From CAG-791 sp963605745 (GTDB lineage Bacteria > Bacillota > Clostridia > Lachnospirales > Lachnospiraceae): a stretch of DNA of 21,329 nt. A program made the translations under genes and the position numbers. Within the stretch, counting starts at the first letter, position 1, and every line of letters begins with the position of its first letter. Positions 8,109 to 17,051 of the stretch are shown here, one piece after another. The DNA lies in the NCBI GenBank assembly GCA_963605745.1, contig CAVCWT010000041.1, positions 1 through 21,329 of the forward strand, in the 5' to 3' direction. A model generated the notes under the pieces. That model did not search any database. It was not told the DNA's origin and was given only the letters and a program-made list of their open reading frames with translations.

Positions 8109-10850
8109 TTAGAATGTAATCTGAACTCCGACATTGTAAGACCTTCCGTTAGGATAACTGTAATTCGTTCCTTCAGGGTCCATCTTGCACTCCGACAGCA
8201 GTTTGCTTAACGTCAGAAGATTATATCCGCTCAGATAGACACGCAGCCGGGAGATTCCGCTGTTTTTGATCATAGGGGTGAAATCATATCCGAGTTCCAG
8301 TTTCTTCAGACGCAGATAGTTGTTGTCCCTGATCCAGAAAGAGCTGGCAGTATAGTTATTCTCATTCGAACCAGTGGACAGGCGCGGATAAGTAGCAGTC
8401 TTTCTGGTGTCAAGCTTGGCCTCAGGATAATATACCCAAGCTCCTTTTGCCCATTCGAAAGCGTTGCCGTAATTCTCGAATGTCCGCCACTGAGGATAAT
8501 CCAGAAGGTTCACGCTTGACCCGAGCGAGCCCGTAAACAGGGCAGACAGGTCGAAATGCGCATATTCTACCGTGCCGCCGAAGCTGAACGATGCCAGAGG
8601 ATATTCAGGGTTGCCTATCTTCACGAAATCAGTCTCGTCGATGATGCCGTTGCCGTCCTGATCCTTGTACTTAAGATCGCCCGGCTGTACGGCTCCGAAC
8701 AGAGGAGTCGGCTGACCGACATTGAGTTCACCGTCCAGATCGAAGTCTGAAGTGCTGTAGAATCCTATACACTCTAGGCCCATTCTTGAACCATATGCGA
8801 GACCGGTCTGTGCATTGTAAGGGTATTTGACTCCGACCTCTCCCATCTCGAGAACCTTGTTTTTCGCAAAGAGAAGATTGGCAAATACGGAATAATTCAC
8901 CTCTCCGGACTTGGAAGCATATACGATGCTCATATCGAGACCCTGGTTCAGCATACTGCCGATATTGGAATAATAGATATTGTCGCCATAGCATTCCATA
9001 ATGGTCTTGTCGAGCGTGAGGATGTCGGTCCTGCGGTCAAGGAAGTAATCCGCCTTTATGTTCAGTTTTCCGAAAAGCTCCAGATCGACTCCGAGGTCAG
9101 CCTTGAGGCTCTTCTCCGGGCCGACGTTCGGATTGGCAGTGAACAAAGGCTTGATGCCGCTGGAGCCGCCATCATAGTTCGGCCCCATACCGGTAACGAA
9201 ACTGCCGGTCCAGCCGTAATACTGCTGATACAGGTAGCGTCCGTCGGTCAGATACCCGTCTATGCCCACATAGGCCTGCGAAGAACCGCTGAGGCCCACT
9301 GATGTACGCACGTTGAGGTTCGATACGGTGGAATTACCTGCGAGGAAATCCTCTTTGGAAGCAAGCCAGGAGAATGACAGGCTCGGGTAGAAATGATATC
9401 TGTTGCCGGCGGCATAAGCGTCGCTTCCGAACAGCGAGAGGCCAAGTCCTGCGTTGTACTTACCGTCATAAGAATAACTGAGCTGACCGCTGTAGTTGAT
9501 GTAGCGGTAACTCCAGTCATAGAATTCAGAACCGTTACCGTTATAATCGGACAGATGCGCATCGGCATAAGCCTTCAGCGAATGCTCGTCAAAGTCACCG
9601 GACCAGCCCAGACGGACATTGCCCTGCATCCATTTCTCGTTGCCGGATGCCCAGTAAGCGCTGGATCTGATATATGAAGACACGTCCGAAGTCTGTGCCA
9701 CGCCGTTCTGATACCTGGCATAGGTTCTGGTCTTGGCCATATTGCCGATGGTCTTCGAATAGAACGAGAACCCTTCCTCCAGATAAAGACCACCCAGAAG
9801 ATCCGACAGGTCCTCCCTGAACTTGAAGCTGGTCTGCAGCACCTTGGTTCTGCTCCTGGTCCAACCGACACCTTCGAGCGAAGCCACAGGGTTATTCGGA
9901 TAGACGGCAGTACCGGAATAGGTGCTGATAGGATCCGTCGAGTCAGGATCATTGACAGAGTAGATATTTGACGGATAGTTCATAACATCCTCCATCAGGG
10001 AATAGACGCTGTAATTAGGTCTGCCCCTGTCCTCCAGTCTTCCGCCGATATACACGCCCGCAGTAAGGATACGGTTGATCTTCATATCGATATTGGTGCG
10101 GATGCCGTATTTGGTGAAAGTCAGGTTCGAAGTTCTGTCCGTATTGGCCACATTCAGAAATCCCTGCTGGTCAGCATAATCCAAAAGCACATTGTAACGG
10201 GCGAATTCAGTGCCGCCGCGGAAGGACAGCGACATATCATTATATGTACCCGTATTCTTTAGGACCTCGTCGTACCAGCTGACATCCGTCCCCTCACCGT
10301 TCTTGTAAGCGGCAAGCTGCTCATAATCATAATACATATCCCACTCACGTCCGTTGTCGTTGCTGTATGCCTGATTGTAGAGGCTCGCATAATCATAGGA
10401 AGAAAACGGTTTGGCCACGTTCAGAAGAGTCTGCACACCGCCGCTGGCCCTGAAATTAATGACCGGCTTGCCGATGTTGCCCTTCTTCGTAGTGATATAG
10501 ATGATGCCGTTGGCGCCGTTCATTCCATACAGCGCGAGGGATGCGGCATCCTTCAGCACTTGCACGGATTCCACTTCGTCCGGATCAAGATAATCGATAA
10601 AATCGCTCTTTACCTCGAAACCGTCCACATAGAATTTGACCGTATTGGTTGATGAACCCTCCGCATAGGAGGCCAGGCCCCTTACAAGGAGTCGCGGCGA
10701 ACCGCTTCCCGGCATCGCATCGGTGTCAATCACCATCAATCCGGAATCCTTCCCCACCAGACTTTCGAGGAAATTGTTCATATCCTGCGCCCCGGCCGTC
10801 ACTGGCAGCAGGGCGAGAAAACCTATCAAAAAAAGTTTGTATCTTTTCAT
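8109..10850 (-). CDS. SusC-like outer-membrane transporter lacking N-terminal extension and TonB box
   Basis: A 913-residue SusC-family beta-barrel. A signal peptide (about 1-21, TAGA) is followed within ten residues by the plug: ESLVGKDSGLMV (29-40), SPRLLVRGLASY (51-62), VKFYVDGFEV (71-80), VQVLKDAASLALYGMNGANG (96-115) and IIYITTKKG (116-124). The barrel ends in ...VGVQITF with the expected terminal aromatic. The CarboxypepD-reg-like N-terminal domain (about 70-80 residues) and the DEVVVTA-type TonB box of the other SusC in this operon are absent, although signal peptide and reading frame are intact. It is therefore a naturally short form rather than an obvious pseudogene. It is paired with the SusD 12 bases downstream and probably imports oligosaccharides, but how it would couple to TonB is unclear. 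Confidence 0.9.
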   Translation of the reverse strand: MKRYKLFLIGFLALLPVTAGAQDMNNFLESLVGKDSGLMVIDTDAMPGSGSPRLLVRGLASYAEGSSTNTVKFYVDGFEVKSDFIDYLDPDEVESVQVLKDAASLALYGMNGANGIIYITTKKGNIGKPVINFRASGGVQTLLNVAKPFSSYDYASLYNQAYSNDNGREWDMYYDYEQLAAYKNGEGTDVSWYDEVLKNTGTYNDMSLSFRGGTEFARYNVLLDYADQQGFLNVANTDRTSNLTFTKYGIRTNIDMKINRILTAGVYIGGRLEDRGRPNYSVYSLMEDVMNYPSNIYSVNDPDSTDPISTYSGTAVYPNNPVASLEGVGWTRSRTKVLQTSFKFREDLSDLLGGLYLEEGFSFYSKTIGNMAKTRTYARYQNGVAQTSDVSSYIRSSAYWASGNEKWMQGNVRLGWSGDFDEHSLKAYADAHLSDYNGNGSEFYDWSYRYINYSGQLSYSYDGKYNAGLGLSLFGSDAYAAGNRYHFYPSLSFSWLASKEDFLAGNSTVSNLNVRTSVGLSGSSQAYVGIDGYLTDGRYLYQQYYGWTGSFVTGMGPNYDGGSSGIKPLFTANPNVGPEKSLKADLGVDLELFGKLNIKADYFLDRRTDILTLDKTIMECYGDNIYYSNIGSMLNQGLDMSIVYASKSGEVNYSVFANLLFAKNKVLEMGEVGVKYPYNAQTGLAYGSRMGLECIGFYSTSDFDLDGELNVGQPTPLFGAVQPGDLKYKDQDGNGIIDETDFVKIGNPEYPLASFSFGGTVEYAHFDLSALFTGSLGSSVNLLDYPQWRTFENYGNAFEWAKGAWVYYPEAKLDTRKTATYPRLSTGSNENNYTASSFWIRDNNYLRLKKLELGYDFTPMIKNSGISRLRVYLSGYNLLTLSKLLSECKMDPEGTNYSYPNGRSYNVGVQITF

Positions 10851-10869
10851 TTCTTTCCGGATTAATCTG

Positions 10870-12729
10870 TTAATAACCAGGGTTTTGGATAATAATACCC
10901 TTATTCACCTCGTCCTGACGGAAAGGTTCCAGGAACCATTTCGGATGCCAGTATCCAGTATAGGAATAAGCGTCCCAGTAGGAAATCAGCGCAGCCATAG
11001 TGTTCTCGCCGCCGGTTCTGTAGAAAGAAATCTCCGTCATATCTCCGCCCAGGATGCTGGTGCCTATGTCCGGATGCTTCCAATGCTTGACGTCATAGTA
11101 CCTGTGGTTCTCCTCGAAATACTCGAGCGCCTTCTCCCTGACGATCAGTTCGCGCAATGCCGACTGGTCAGTCTCGGCGGTTGACGGAATACCCGCGCGG
11201 TTTCTGATGATGTTCAGATACCTCAGGGCGTTGTCTGTCTGACCAAGCTCGTTGTATGCCTCAGCCAGATGCAGATAGTTCTCAGCCAATCTGAACAGAG
11301 GGAATTCGAGCCAGCGGCGGGCACCTGCCTTGTAATAGAATTTGGTCGGAACACCGATGGAGCGTCCTTCCGTAGCGCGTGCCATGGAAGCGGCTATCTC
11401 CGCGCTTTCAGTGAAGCTACCCATATACCAGATGTCCTCGTTCCAGTTCGCATCACCGTCATTCGAGCGTCCGTACTTGCCTGGAACACAGATATCTACC
11501 CTGAAACGGGCCTCCACCTTGTCGATATTGGCAGCGAAATCGGAGATAGGACGGGGTTCAGCCTCCCCCACCCTTGGCCAATCGATCTCTCCGCCATCCC
11601 TGTCCCTATAGAGACGGATGAAATTGGTCAGGAGTCCGCGCTGTGAACGCTCGCCAGCATCGACATAGGCCGAGAAGTTGTAACCTTCGGTCATATTGTT
11701 GTACACCTGCTGGTCACTTTCGACCTTGAATGCCAACAGGGTCTCGGGTCCGTTGAGCTCGGACACGCCACGACCGTAGTCGTCTATGGCCTGTTCGAAG
11801 TCATTGACATTGCCCTCACCGGCTGTGAAAATGAGGTACTTGCCGTGAGCCTTGGCCCATTCCAGCACTGCCAGATTGGCATCTATGGCCTGCTGATAGC
11901 GGTTCACATCGTACCCCCCGAGCCAGATCAGCTCCTGTTGTGAAGAATCGTACTTCAGACCGTACTCGGTCGTGTAAGGCTGATCGGAGTTGAATAGCGG
12001 ACGAGCGGCGAAGGTAAGAAGTCTGGCCTTCATCGCCAGCACTGCGCCTCTAGTAAGGCGGCCTTCCCATTTCTCTCCGCACCCTTCCTCAATGTCTGTC
12101 CAGGTGTCAGGAAGACGGGATTCGGCCTCGGACATCATCTCCAGCGCGAAATTCAGGGTCTCCTGTGCGGTCGCTCTAGGGAAATTAATATCATCCGACA
12201 TTTCATTGGCCTGCCTTACTACAGGCACACCGCCCCATCTGATGAACATTCCCAGATATCTGTATGCGATAAGCCCGTAGGCCTCACCTTTCATATATTC
12301 CTTCATCTCATCACTCAGTTCGCCTGAAGGTACCTGGTCAATATTCTGGATTATGAGCCAGCAGGATCTTATCACTTCCCAGTTTTCATTGAAATTGCAA
12401 GGCGCTCCCTGGAACTGGCCCGAAGCGTCCAGACTTGTGGATGGTCCGTTGACTACCAGATTGTATCCGGCGTGCCAGCTGTATCCGCGGGTAAGTTCGC
12501 CCGAAAGGCTGGCCAATGTGCCGTGGTTGATACCCCATCCCTCAGGGAGGCCTTCACGCAGACCTCTGTGATATGAACGCCAGAGCATTCCCTCGGTGTC
12601 CTTCCTGGTAGAAAAGACATCGTCCTTATATACACTTCCTGTAACTTCCGGCATCTCTAGAAAAAGGTCACAAGAATTCGCCATAGCCATTATGGCACAG
12701 ACAGCTGCAAGTAAATTTAACTTTTTCAT
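10870..12729 (-). CDS. SusD/RagB-family glycan-binding lipoprotein (first pair)
   Basis: A 619-residue SusD homologue when started at the ATG at 12729. A GTG two codons upstream, abutting the previous stop codon, is possible but less likely. The lipobox ANSC gives Cys20. Family marks are GEAYGLIAYRYLGMFIRWGG followed by VPVV, the helix FRLAENYLHLAEAYNELGQ followed by ALRYLNIIRNRAGIP, and the closing ALEYFEENHRYYDVKHW. It sits six bases after the stop of the full-length SusC and should be that transporter's surface lid. It differs strongly from the second SusD of the operon, so the two pairs are not a recent duplication and may take different fragments of the same glycan. Confidence 0.93.
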   Translation of the reverse strand: MKKLNLLAAVCAIMAMANSCDLFLEMPEVTGSVYKDDVFSTRKDTEGMLWRSYHRGLREGLPEGWGINHGTLASLSGELTRGYSWHAGYNLVVNGPSTSLDASGQFQGAPCNFNENWEVIRSCWLIIQNIDQVPSGELSDEMKEYMKGEAYGLIAYRYLGMFIRWGGVPVVRQANEMSDDINFPRATAQETLNFALEMMSEAESRLPDTWTDIEEGCGEKWEGRLTRGAVLAMKARLLTFAARPLFNSDQPYTTEYGLKYDSSQQELIWLGGYDVNRYQQAIDANLAVLEWAKAHGKYLIFTAGEGNVNDFEQAIDDYGRGVSELNGPETLLAFKVESDQQVYNNMTEGYNFSAYVDAGERSQRGLLTNFIRLYRDRDGGEIDWPRVGEAEPRPISDFAANIDKVEARFRVDICVPGKYGRSNDGDANWNEDIWYMGSFTESAEIAASMARATEGRSIGVPTKFYYKAGARRWLEFPLFRLAENYLHLAEAYNELGQTDNALRYLNIIRNRAGIPSTAETDQSALRELIVREKALEYFEENHRYYDVKHWKHPDIGTSILGGDMTEISFYRTGGENTMAALISYWDAYSYTGYWHPKWFLEPFRQDEVNKGIIIQNPGY

Positions 12730-12735
12730 AAACAC

Positions 12736-15700
12736 CTAGAATTGAATATTCACACCTACATTCACCGTACGGGTAAGAGGGAATACATACGAGATGTTTC
12801 CTTCACTTCCGCCCAGGTCATCCTTGGTCTCAGGGTCTATACCGTACTTGCTCATCTCATCGAAGAGAGTAAACAGGTTGTTGGCATTGACATAGACCTG
12901 AAGAGAGGAGATGCCGCATCTGCGCATAAAGGCACAGTTGCTCGGGAAAGTATAGCCCACCTCTACGTTCTTTACCCTCAGGTGGTCGCTTGACAGAGCC
13001 CAGAGTTCGCTCTTGGGACCGAAATCATAATGATTCTGGTCGGCATCGAACACCGCACGCGGATAGGAGATCGTCTCACCGGCCGCATAGCGCTCCGCCG
13101 TCCACCTGTTCTCATACTGCCACCTGAACGCATTGCCGGCCCGCTTGTAGAACGGACTGGTGATGCGGGCGATATAATATGAACCCATAGCCGTACCGGA
13201 CAGGACCACATTAACATTGAAGTTCTTGTAATTGAAGCCAATCTTGCCTCCGAACTGCATAAGCGGTCTGTTAGGATAACCGATAGGAGCCATATCCTTG
13301 TTGTTGATAACACCGTCTCCGTTAAGGTCCACATACTTGATGTCACCGAGCGTAACCGCATTGGCGGCATCCTGGAAATACGGACGGTTGTTCAGCTCCT
13401 CGAGAGTATTGTAGAAGCCGTCCACCTTGTAGCCGTAGTACTGACCGATGCTGTGTCCGGTCTCGTTCATCCAGTCATAAGGATTCGGAGCCTCCGCCAT
13501 ATACAGGATGGTATTCTTCGCATAGGTGACATTGGCCTCAATGTTATAGCCCCAGTCCCTGTGCTTGTCTTCCCATCCCAGCACGAGTTCGAATCCGTTA
13601 TTCTTCACCTTGCCGACATTGACAGGAGCGGTGTTCCACGAAGACACGCCGAAAGTCACCGGAATCACGCCAAGCGTGGTAAGAATGTCATATCTGTACT
13701 CCCCGAAATAATCCGCCGTGAGATAAAGCCTGTTGCCGAAGAACTTGGCCTCCGCACCGGCGCTGATTTTACGGGACTTTTCCCAAGTCACGTCGGAATT
13801 ACCCAGCGCACCCTCGGCAGTTCCGTAATAGATAGGGTTATAGGCACTTGTACTGTTACCGAACTGATAATAGTTGCTTTCCAGCGAGCCTGATGAAGTG
13901 GTGCTGGTAAAACTACCCGGCCCCATATTGACTGAATACGTACCCGGAAGGTACAGATATCGACGTCCGCCGATCTGATCGTTACCCACCAGACCGTAAC
14001 TGCCTCTCACCTTGAAGAAGGTAAGGACGTTGTTCTTCGGCCACCACGGTTCATTGGTTACGACATAACCCAAAGATGCGGCAGGGAAAAAGCCGAAACG
14101 CTTGTCCTTGGCGAAATTCTCGGTACCGTTGTATGCGCAGTTCAGCTCCACCATATACCTCGTGTCATAATCGTAGGTAACGCGGGCAGATGTTCCTATA
14201 AGTCCGCTCGGAGTATTGAAGCTGTCGCTCGGCATAGTGTATTTGGTGGCGCGGCCCAAAAGCAGCGCACCTACATTGTGCTTTCCGAAATTACCCTGAT
14301 AATTGACGGTCACATCGGCATAGAAGTCCCTGAGGCCTCCCCAAGAGCCTGAATAATAGCTGTCAGCGCCTACCGTGCCGCCGAAATAGTCATACTGATT
14401 CGGATCCGACAGATTGCGCCTTACGGTATAGGACGGAATAGCATAAGACTGCACAGCGACCTTGCTGTAAGATTCCTGATAACGCACGGTAGCCTGAACA
14501 TCCAGACCTTCAAGCAGATATGACATATCGTGACGGAGTTTCATGGACACGTCGGCCCTGGTTCCGGTGGTCGTGCCAATGGACTGGCTCAGCAAAGCCG
14601 GAAGCCACCCTCCGGTCATCTCGTTGGCAGTTCTCTTGTGCAGACCGTCCTGAACGGAATTCTGCGGATAGTCGAAGTCAGTGATAAGCTTGCCGTCCAT
14701 AATCATACTCCTGTTGGTGAACGGGTTACCTTCATATATAATCTGCATTATCCCACTGTACCTGCTGTACAGGCTTCCCGTTCCCGGGCCGGAATTGGAA
14801 GTGAACTGGCCGCTGGTATTGACGGAAAGCGTGGTGTACTTGAACAGGTCAAAGTCAATGTTGGCTCTGAGATTATACCTCTGATATCTCGAGCCGGTAT
14901 TAACTCCGAAGTAATTGGCATTCTTCATTATGGACTGCTGGTCGAAATAGTTCAGGGACACATAGTATTTTACTCTCTCCGCACCGCCGGACACGCTTAC
15001 ATTGGCCTGCCACTGAGGGGCCACCCTGCTGTAAAGTTCCGAATAGGCATCGGAAGATCCGTAATACAGCGCCGGACTATTGAGCAGAGACTGTTTCTGG
15101 GCATCGGTCAGGTTCATCGCCGCAATCTCGTCAGGCGTGAAGTCACGGTTGTTCTGGAATTTCCACAGATCATCGTCCGTGAAGAGGTAATTCCTGAGCG
15201 GGGTGCTGCCGTAACCGGCCACTTCGTTCTCTATGGCTTCGTTCCTGAACAATGCATATTCATAGGAAGAAAGGCCCTTCTGCACGTTGGTGGCGGAAGT
15301 GAGTCCGAAATTGCCCGAGAAGCTCACCTTGGGCGCACCTTCCTGACCGCGGCGGGTCGTGATGATGATGACGCCGTTGGCCGCACGGATACCGTAAACT
15401 GCCGTGGATGAGGCATCCTTGAGAACGCTGATACCCAGAATATCGTTCGGGTTGATGGAGTTCATAATGCTCATCGCCTGGCTTACAGGCTGTTCTATGC
15501 CGTCAATCACGATAAGAGGGGAAGTGCTTCCGTTATAGGAAGATATACCACGGATTGAAATGTCGGCGGCATCCTGGCCAGGCTCACCGCTGGCTGTCAC
15601 GGCACTAAGGCCCGGAGTTATACCCACGAGAGCCGAAGACACGTTGGCCACAGGTGCAGCCAGGATTTCGTCTCCCTTGACGGCGGTAATGGCTCCCGTC

Positions 15701-16077
15701 ACGTTAACCTTCTTCTGAGTGGCAAACGCCGTCACCACCACCTCATCCAGGAATTCAGCATCCTCCATGAGAACCACCCTTATGAAAGTTCTGTCTCCCA
15801 CAGGGACGACCTGCTCTTCATATCCCATACAGGACACAGTCACAGAAGTGCCGGCTATCGAAAGTTCAAAAGCACCATCCAGATCAGCGATGACACCATT
15901 GTTCGTGCCGGTTTCGAGCACGGCTGCACCCACGAGAGGCTGACCGTTTCCATCAACCACCACACCGGTGATCGAACGGTGCTGCTGGGCAGATGCGCTT
16001 ACCGTAACCGTTACCATCGATGCCAATGCCAATATGGCTGTAACAATACTGCGAAAATGCTTGTTGTCGTTTAGCAT
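12736..16077 (-). CDS. SusC-like TonB-dependent outer-membrane transporter (full length)
   Basis: A 1113-residue SusC-family transporter with all expected parts: signal peptide (about 1-30, SASA), CarboxypepD-reg-like N-terminal extension (about 34-105, starting SITGVVVDGNGQPLVGAAV), TonB box DEVVVTAF (111-118), plug with ISIRGISSYNG, SPLIVIDGIEQPV, ISVLKDASSTAVYGIRAANG and VIIITTRRGQ, and a long barrel ending VNVGVNIQF. It should import oligosaccharides across the outer membrane using proton-motive force through TonB-ExbBD, with the SusD encoded six bases downstream as lid. The start is 15 bases after the ROK kinase stop. Nothing in the sequence suggests a defect. Confidence 0.95.
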   Translation of the reverse strand: MLNDNKHFRSIVTAILALASMVTVTVSASAQQHRSITGVVVDGNGQPLVGAAVLETGTNNGVIADLDGAFELSIAGTSVTVSCMGYEEQVVPVGDRTFIRVVLMEDAEFLDEVVVTAFATQKKVNVTGAITAVKGDEILAAPVANVSSALVGITPGLSAVTASGEPGQDAADISIRGISSYNGSTSPLIVIDGIEQPVSQAMSIMNSINPNDILGISVLKDASSTAVYGIRAANGVIIITTRRGQEGAPKVSFSGNFGLTSATNVQKGLSSYEYALFRNEAIENEVAGYGSTPLRNYLFTDDDLWKFQNNRDFTPDEIAAMNLTDAQKQSLLNSPALYYGSSDAYSELYSRVAPQWQANVSVSGGAERVKYYVSLNYFDQQSIMKNANYFGVNTGSRYQRYNLRANIDFDLFKYTTLSVNTSGQFTSNSGPGTGSLYSRYSGIMQIIYEGNPFTNRSMIMDGKLITDFDYPQNSVQDGLHKRTANEMTGGWLPALLSQSIGTTTGTRADVSMKLRHDMSYLLEGLDVQATVRYQESYSKVAVQSYAIPSYTVRRNLSDPNQYDYFGGTVGADSYYSGSWGGLRDFYADVTVNYQGNFGKHNVGALLLGRATKYTMPSDSFNTPSGLIGTSARVTYDYDTRYMVELNCAYNGTENFAKDKRFGFFPAASLGYVVTNEPWWPKNNVLTFFKVRGSYGLVGNDQIGGRRYLYLPGTYSVNMGPGSFTSTTSSGSLESNYYQFGNSTSAYNPIYYGTAEGALGNSDVTWEKSRKISAGAEAKFFGNRLYLTADYFGEYRYDILTTLGVIPVTFGVSSWNTAPVNVGKVKNNGFELVLGWEDKHRDWGYNIEANVTYAKNTILYMAEAPNPYDWMNETGHSIGQYYGYKVDGFYNTLEELNNRPYFQDAANAVTLGDIKYVDLNGDGVINNKDMAPIGYPNRPLMQFGGKIGFNYKNFNVNVVLSGTAMGSYYIARITSPFYKRAGNAFRWQYENRWTAERYAAGETISYPRAVFDADQNHYDFGPKSELWALSSDHLRVKNVEVGYTFPSNCAFMRRCGISSLQVYVNANNLFTLFDEMSKYGIDPETKDDLGGSEGNISYVFPLTRTVNVGVNIQF

Positions 16078-16092
16078 ATCTAATAATTATGG

Positions 16093-16938
16093 TTAGTCTT
16101 TCAAACACAATGCGGCGGCGCCAAGGATACCGCATTCATTATTGTCGGATATCAGGATCCGAAGTTTTTTTAGGGACCCGGGATATGAAAAATCCGCCAG
16201 ATTCTCCATCATCGACTGTTCAAACAGGTCGAAGGACTTCGAAATGGAACCTCCGAGCACTATGGCCTGCGGGTCTATGACATAAAGAATCATCTTTACC
16301 AGCACAGCCAGATGACGGCCGTACTGTCTGTATGCGTCAAGAGCCTCCAGATCACCCTGTCTGGCCGCCTGCGAAAGTTCAAACGCGGTCCTGCTGCAAC
16401 GGTCCGTAAAAAATCTGCTTGCGCAGTAATCCTCAATCCTGGAATCCAGATAAGGCAGTTCCCCGAACTCTCCGGAGCCGCAGTTCGCATCATCCAGAAG
16501 ATGCCCGTGCTGAATGATGCCTCCACCGACTCCGGTGCCCAGTGTTATGCCGACGAAATTCTCAATGCCGCGGCACTTGCCGTAACGATACTCGCCGAGC
16601 GCAAAACAGTTGGCATCATTATCCACGAATACAGGAAGGCCGAACTCCTCCTCCAGAATGGTTTTCAGATGAACCTCTTCCCAACCGCGGATATTCATCA
16701 CGTTGAAGGCGATGCCATCCCGGCGTTCAATCACACTTGGAACTCCGATTCCTATGCCGCCGCACTGCGGAGCAGATGCCAGAAGCGAACGGATAAGTTC
16801 CTTCAGTACACCCAGGGTTACGTCTCCCCCTTCCGAAGCGCAGGTAGGTACGGACTGCACACTACCGAGAACAGAATCAGCGACGACTCCGCCCTTGATG
16901 TTGGTGCCACCTAAATCGATGCCGATGATGCTTGACAT
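16093..16938 (-). CDS. ROK-family sugar kinase
   Basis: A 281-residue ROK kinase, predicted cytoplasmic, ATP-dependent and acting on a hexose or amino sugar. Visible motifs are the phosphate loop GIDLGGTNIKGG (6-17), the catalytic VDNDAN (105-110, base Asp108), LGTGVGGGII (133-142) and a C-terminal VLGGSISKS. The substrate Glu of the GExGH motif is kept (Glu157), but the zinc-ligand His is Glu160 and the usual CxCGxxGC cysteines are missing (PYLDSRIEDYC instead), so it probably lacks the structural zinc of classical ROK proteins. It is first in the PUL operon, next to the divergent regulator, so its product likely channels the released monosaccharide into metabolism. Glucose, glucosamine, N-acetylglucosamine or mannose are possible substrates; the sequence does not decide. 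Confidence 0.9.
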   Translation of the reverse strand: MSSIIGIDLGGTNIKGGVVADSVLGSVQSVPTCASEGGDVTLGVLKELIRSLLASAPQCGGIGIGVPSVIERRDGIAFNVMNIRGWEEVHLKTILEEEFGLPVFVDNDANCFALGEYRYGKCRGIENFVGITLGTGVGGGIIQHGHLLDDANCGSGEFGELPYLDSRIEDYCASRFFTDRCSRTAFELSQAARQGDLEALDAYRQYGRHLAVLVKMILYVIDPQAIVLGGSISKSFDLFEQSMMENLADFSYPGSLKKLRILISDNNECGILGAAALCLKD

Positions 16939-17022
16939 TTGGATCTGGTTTAATTCTAGTGTTTTTACAAATTTCCCAATAATATTTATCTTCGATATTC
17001 ACCTTTCATCTAAAAAAAAGTC

Positions 17023-17030
17023 TAATTTTG
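17023..17030 (+). promoter_or_regulatory. Candidate -7 element for the regulator gene
   Basis: TAATTTTG matches the Bacteroidota -7 consensus TAnnTTTG exactly and lies 21 bases before the ATG at 17052, which would leave a very short 5' leader. A -33 TTTG at proper spacing is not evident, so the call rests on one element. Confidence 0.4.
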
Positions 17031-17046
17031 TCCAAAATATTTGGAC
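17030..17046. promoter_or_regulatory. 17-bp palindrome at the regulator's transcription/translation start
   Basis: GTCCAAAATATTTGGAC is a perfect inverted repeat with 7-base arms (17030-17036, 17040-17046) and a 3-base centre. It begins at the last base of the candidate -7 element and ends five bases before the start codon. It could be an operator for autoregulation or form a small RNA hairpin next to the ribosome-binding region. Symmetric arms suggest a dimeric binder. Confidence 0.45.
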
Positions 17047-17051
17047 CGGGA

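Larger units (their letters stand above)
16939..17051. promoter_or_regulatory. Divergent intergenic control region between PUL and regulator
   Basis: This A/T-rich 113-base region must hold the promoter of the minus-strand PUL operon and that of the plus-strand regulator. I find a good -7 match for the regulator (separate entry) but no convincing TAnnTTTG for the operon; the nearest, TATTATTG on the minus strand, has one mismatch. A weak core promoter fits an operon that needs an activator. No clear pair of direct repeats for AraC binding is visible by eye. Confidence 0.6.

Noticed and set aside
14530..15411. Plus-strand open frame of 293 codons opposite the full-length SusC
   Set aside because: It lies fully inside a strong SusC plug/barrel coding region with no family resemblance of its own.
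17028..17051. TTG start for the regulator eight codons upstream
   Set aside because: It would begin inside the -7 element; the ATG at 17052 gives a clean signal sequence and a sensible leader.
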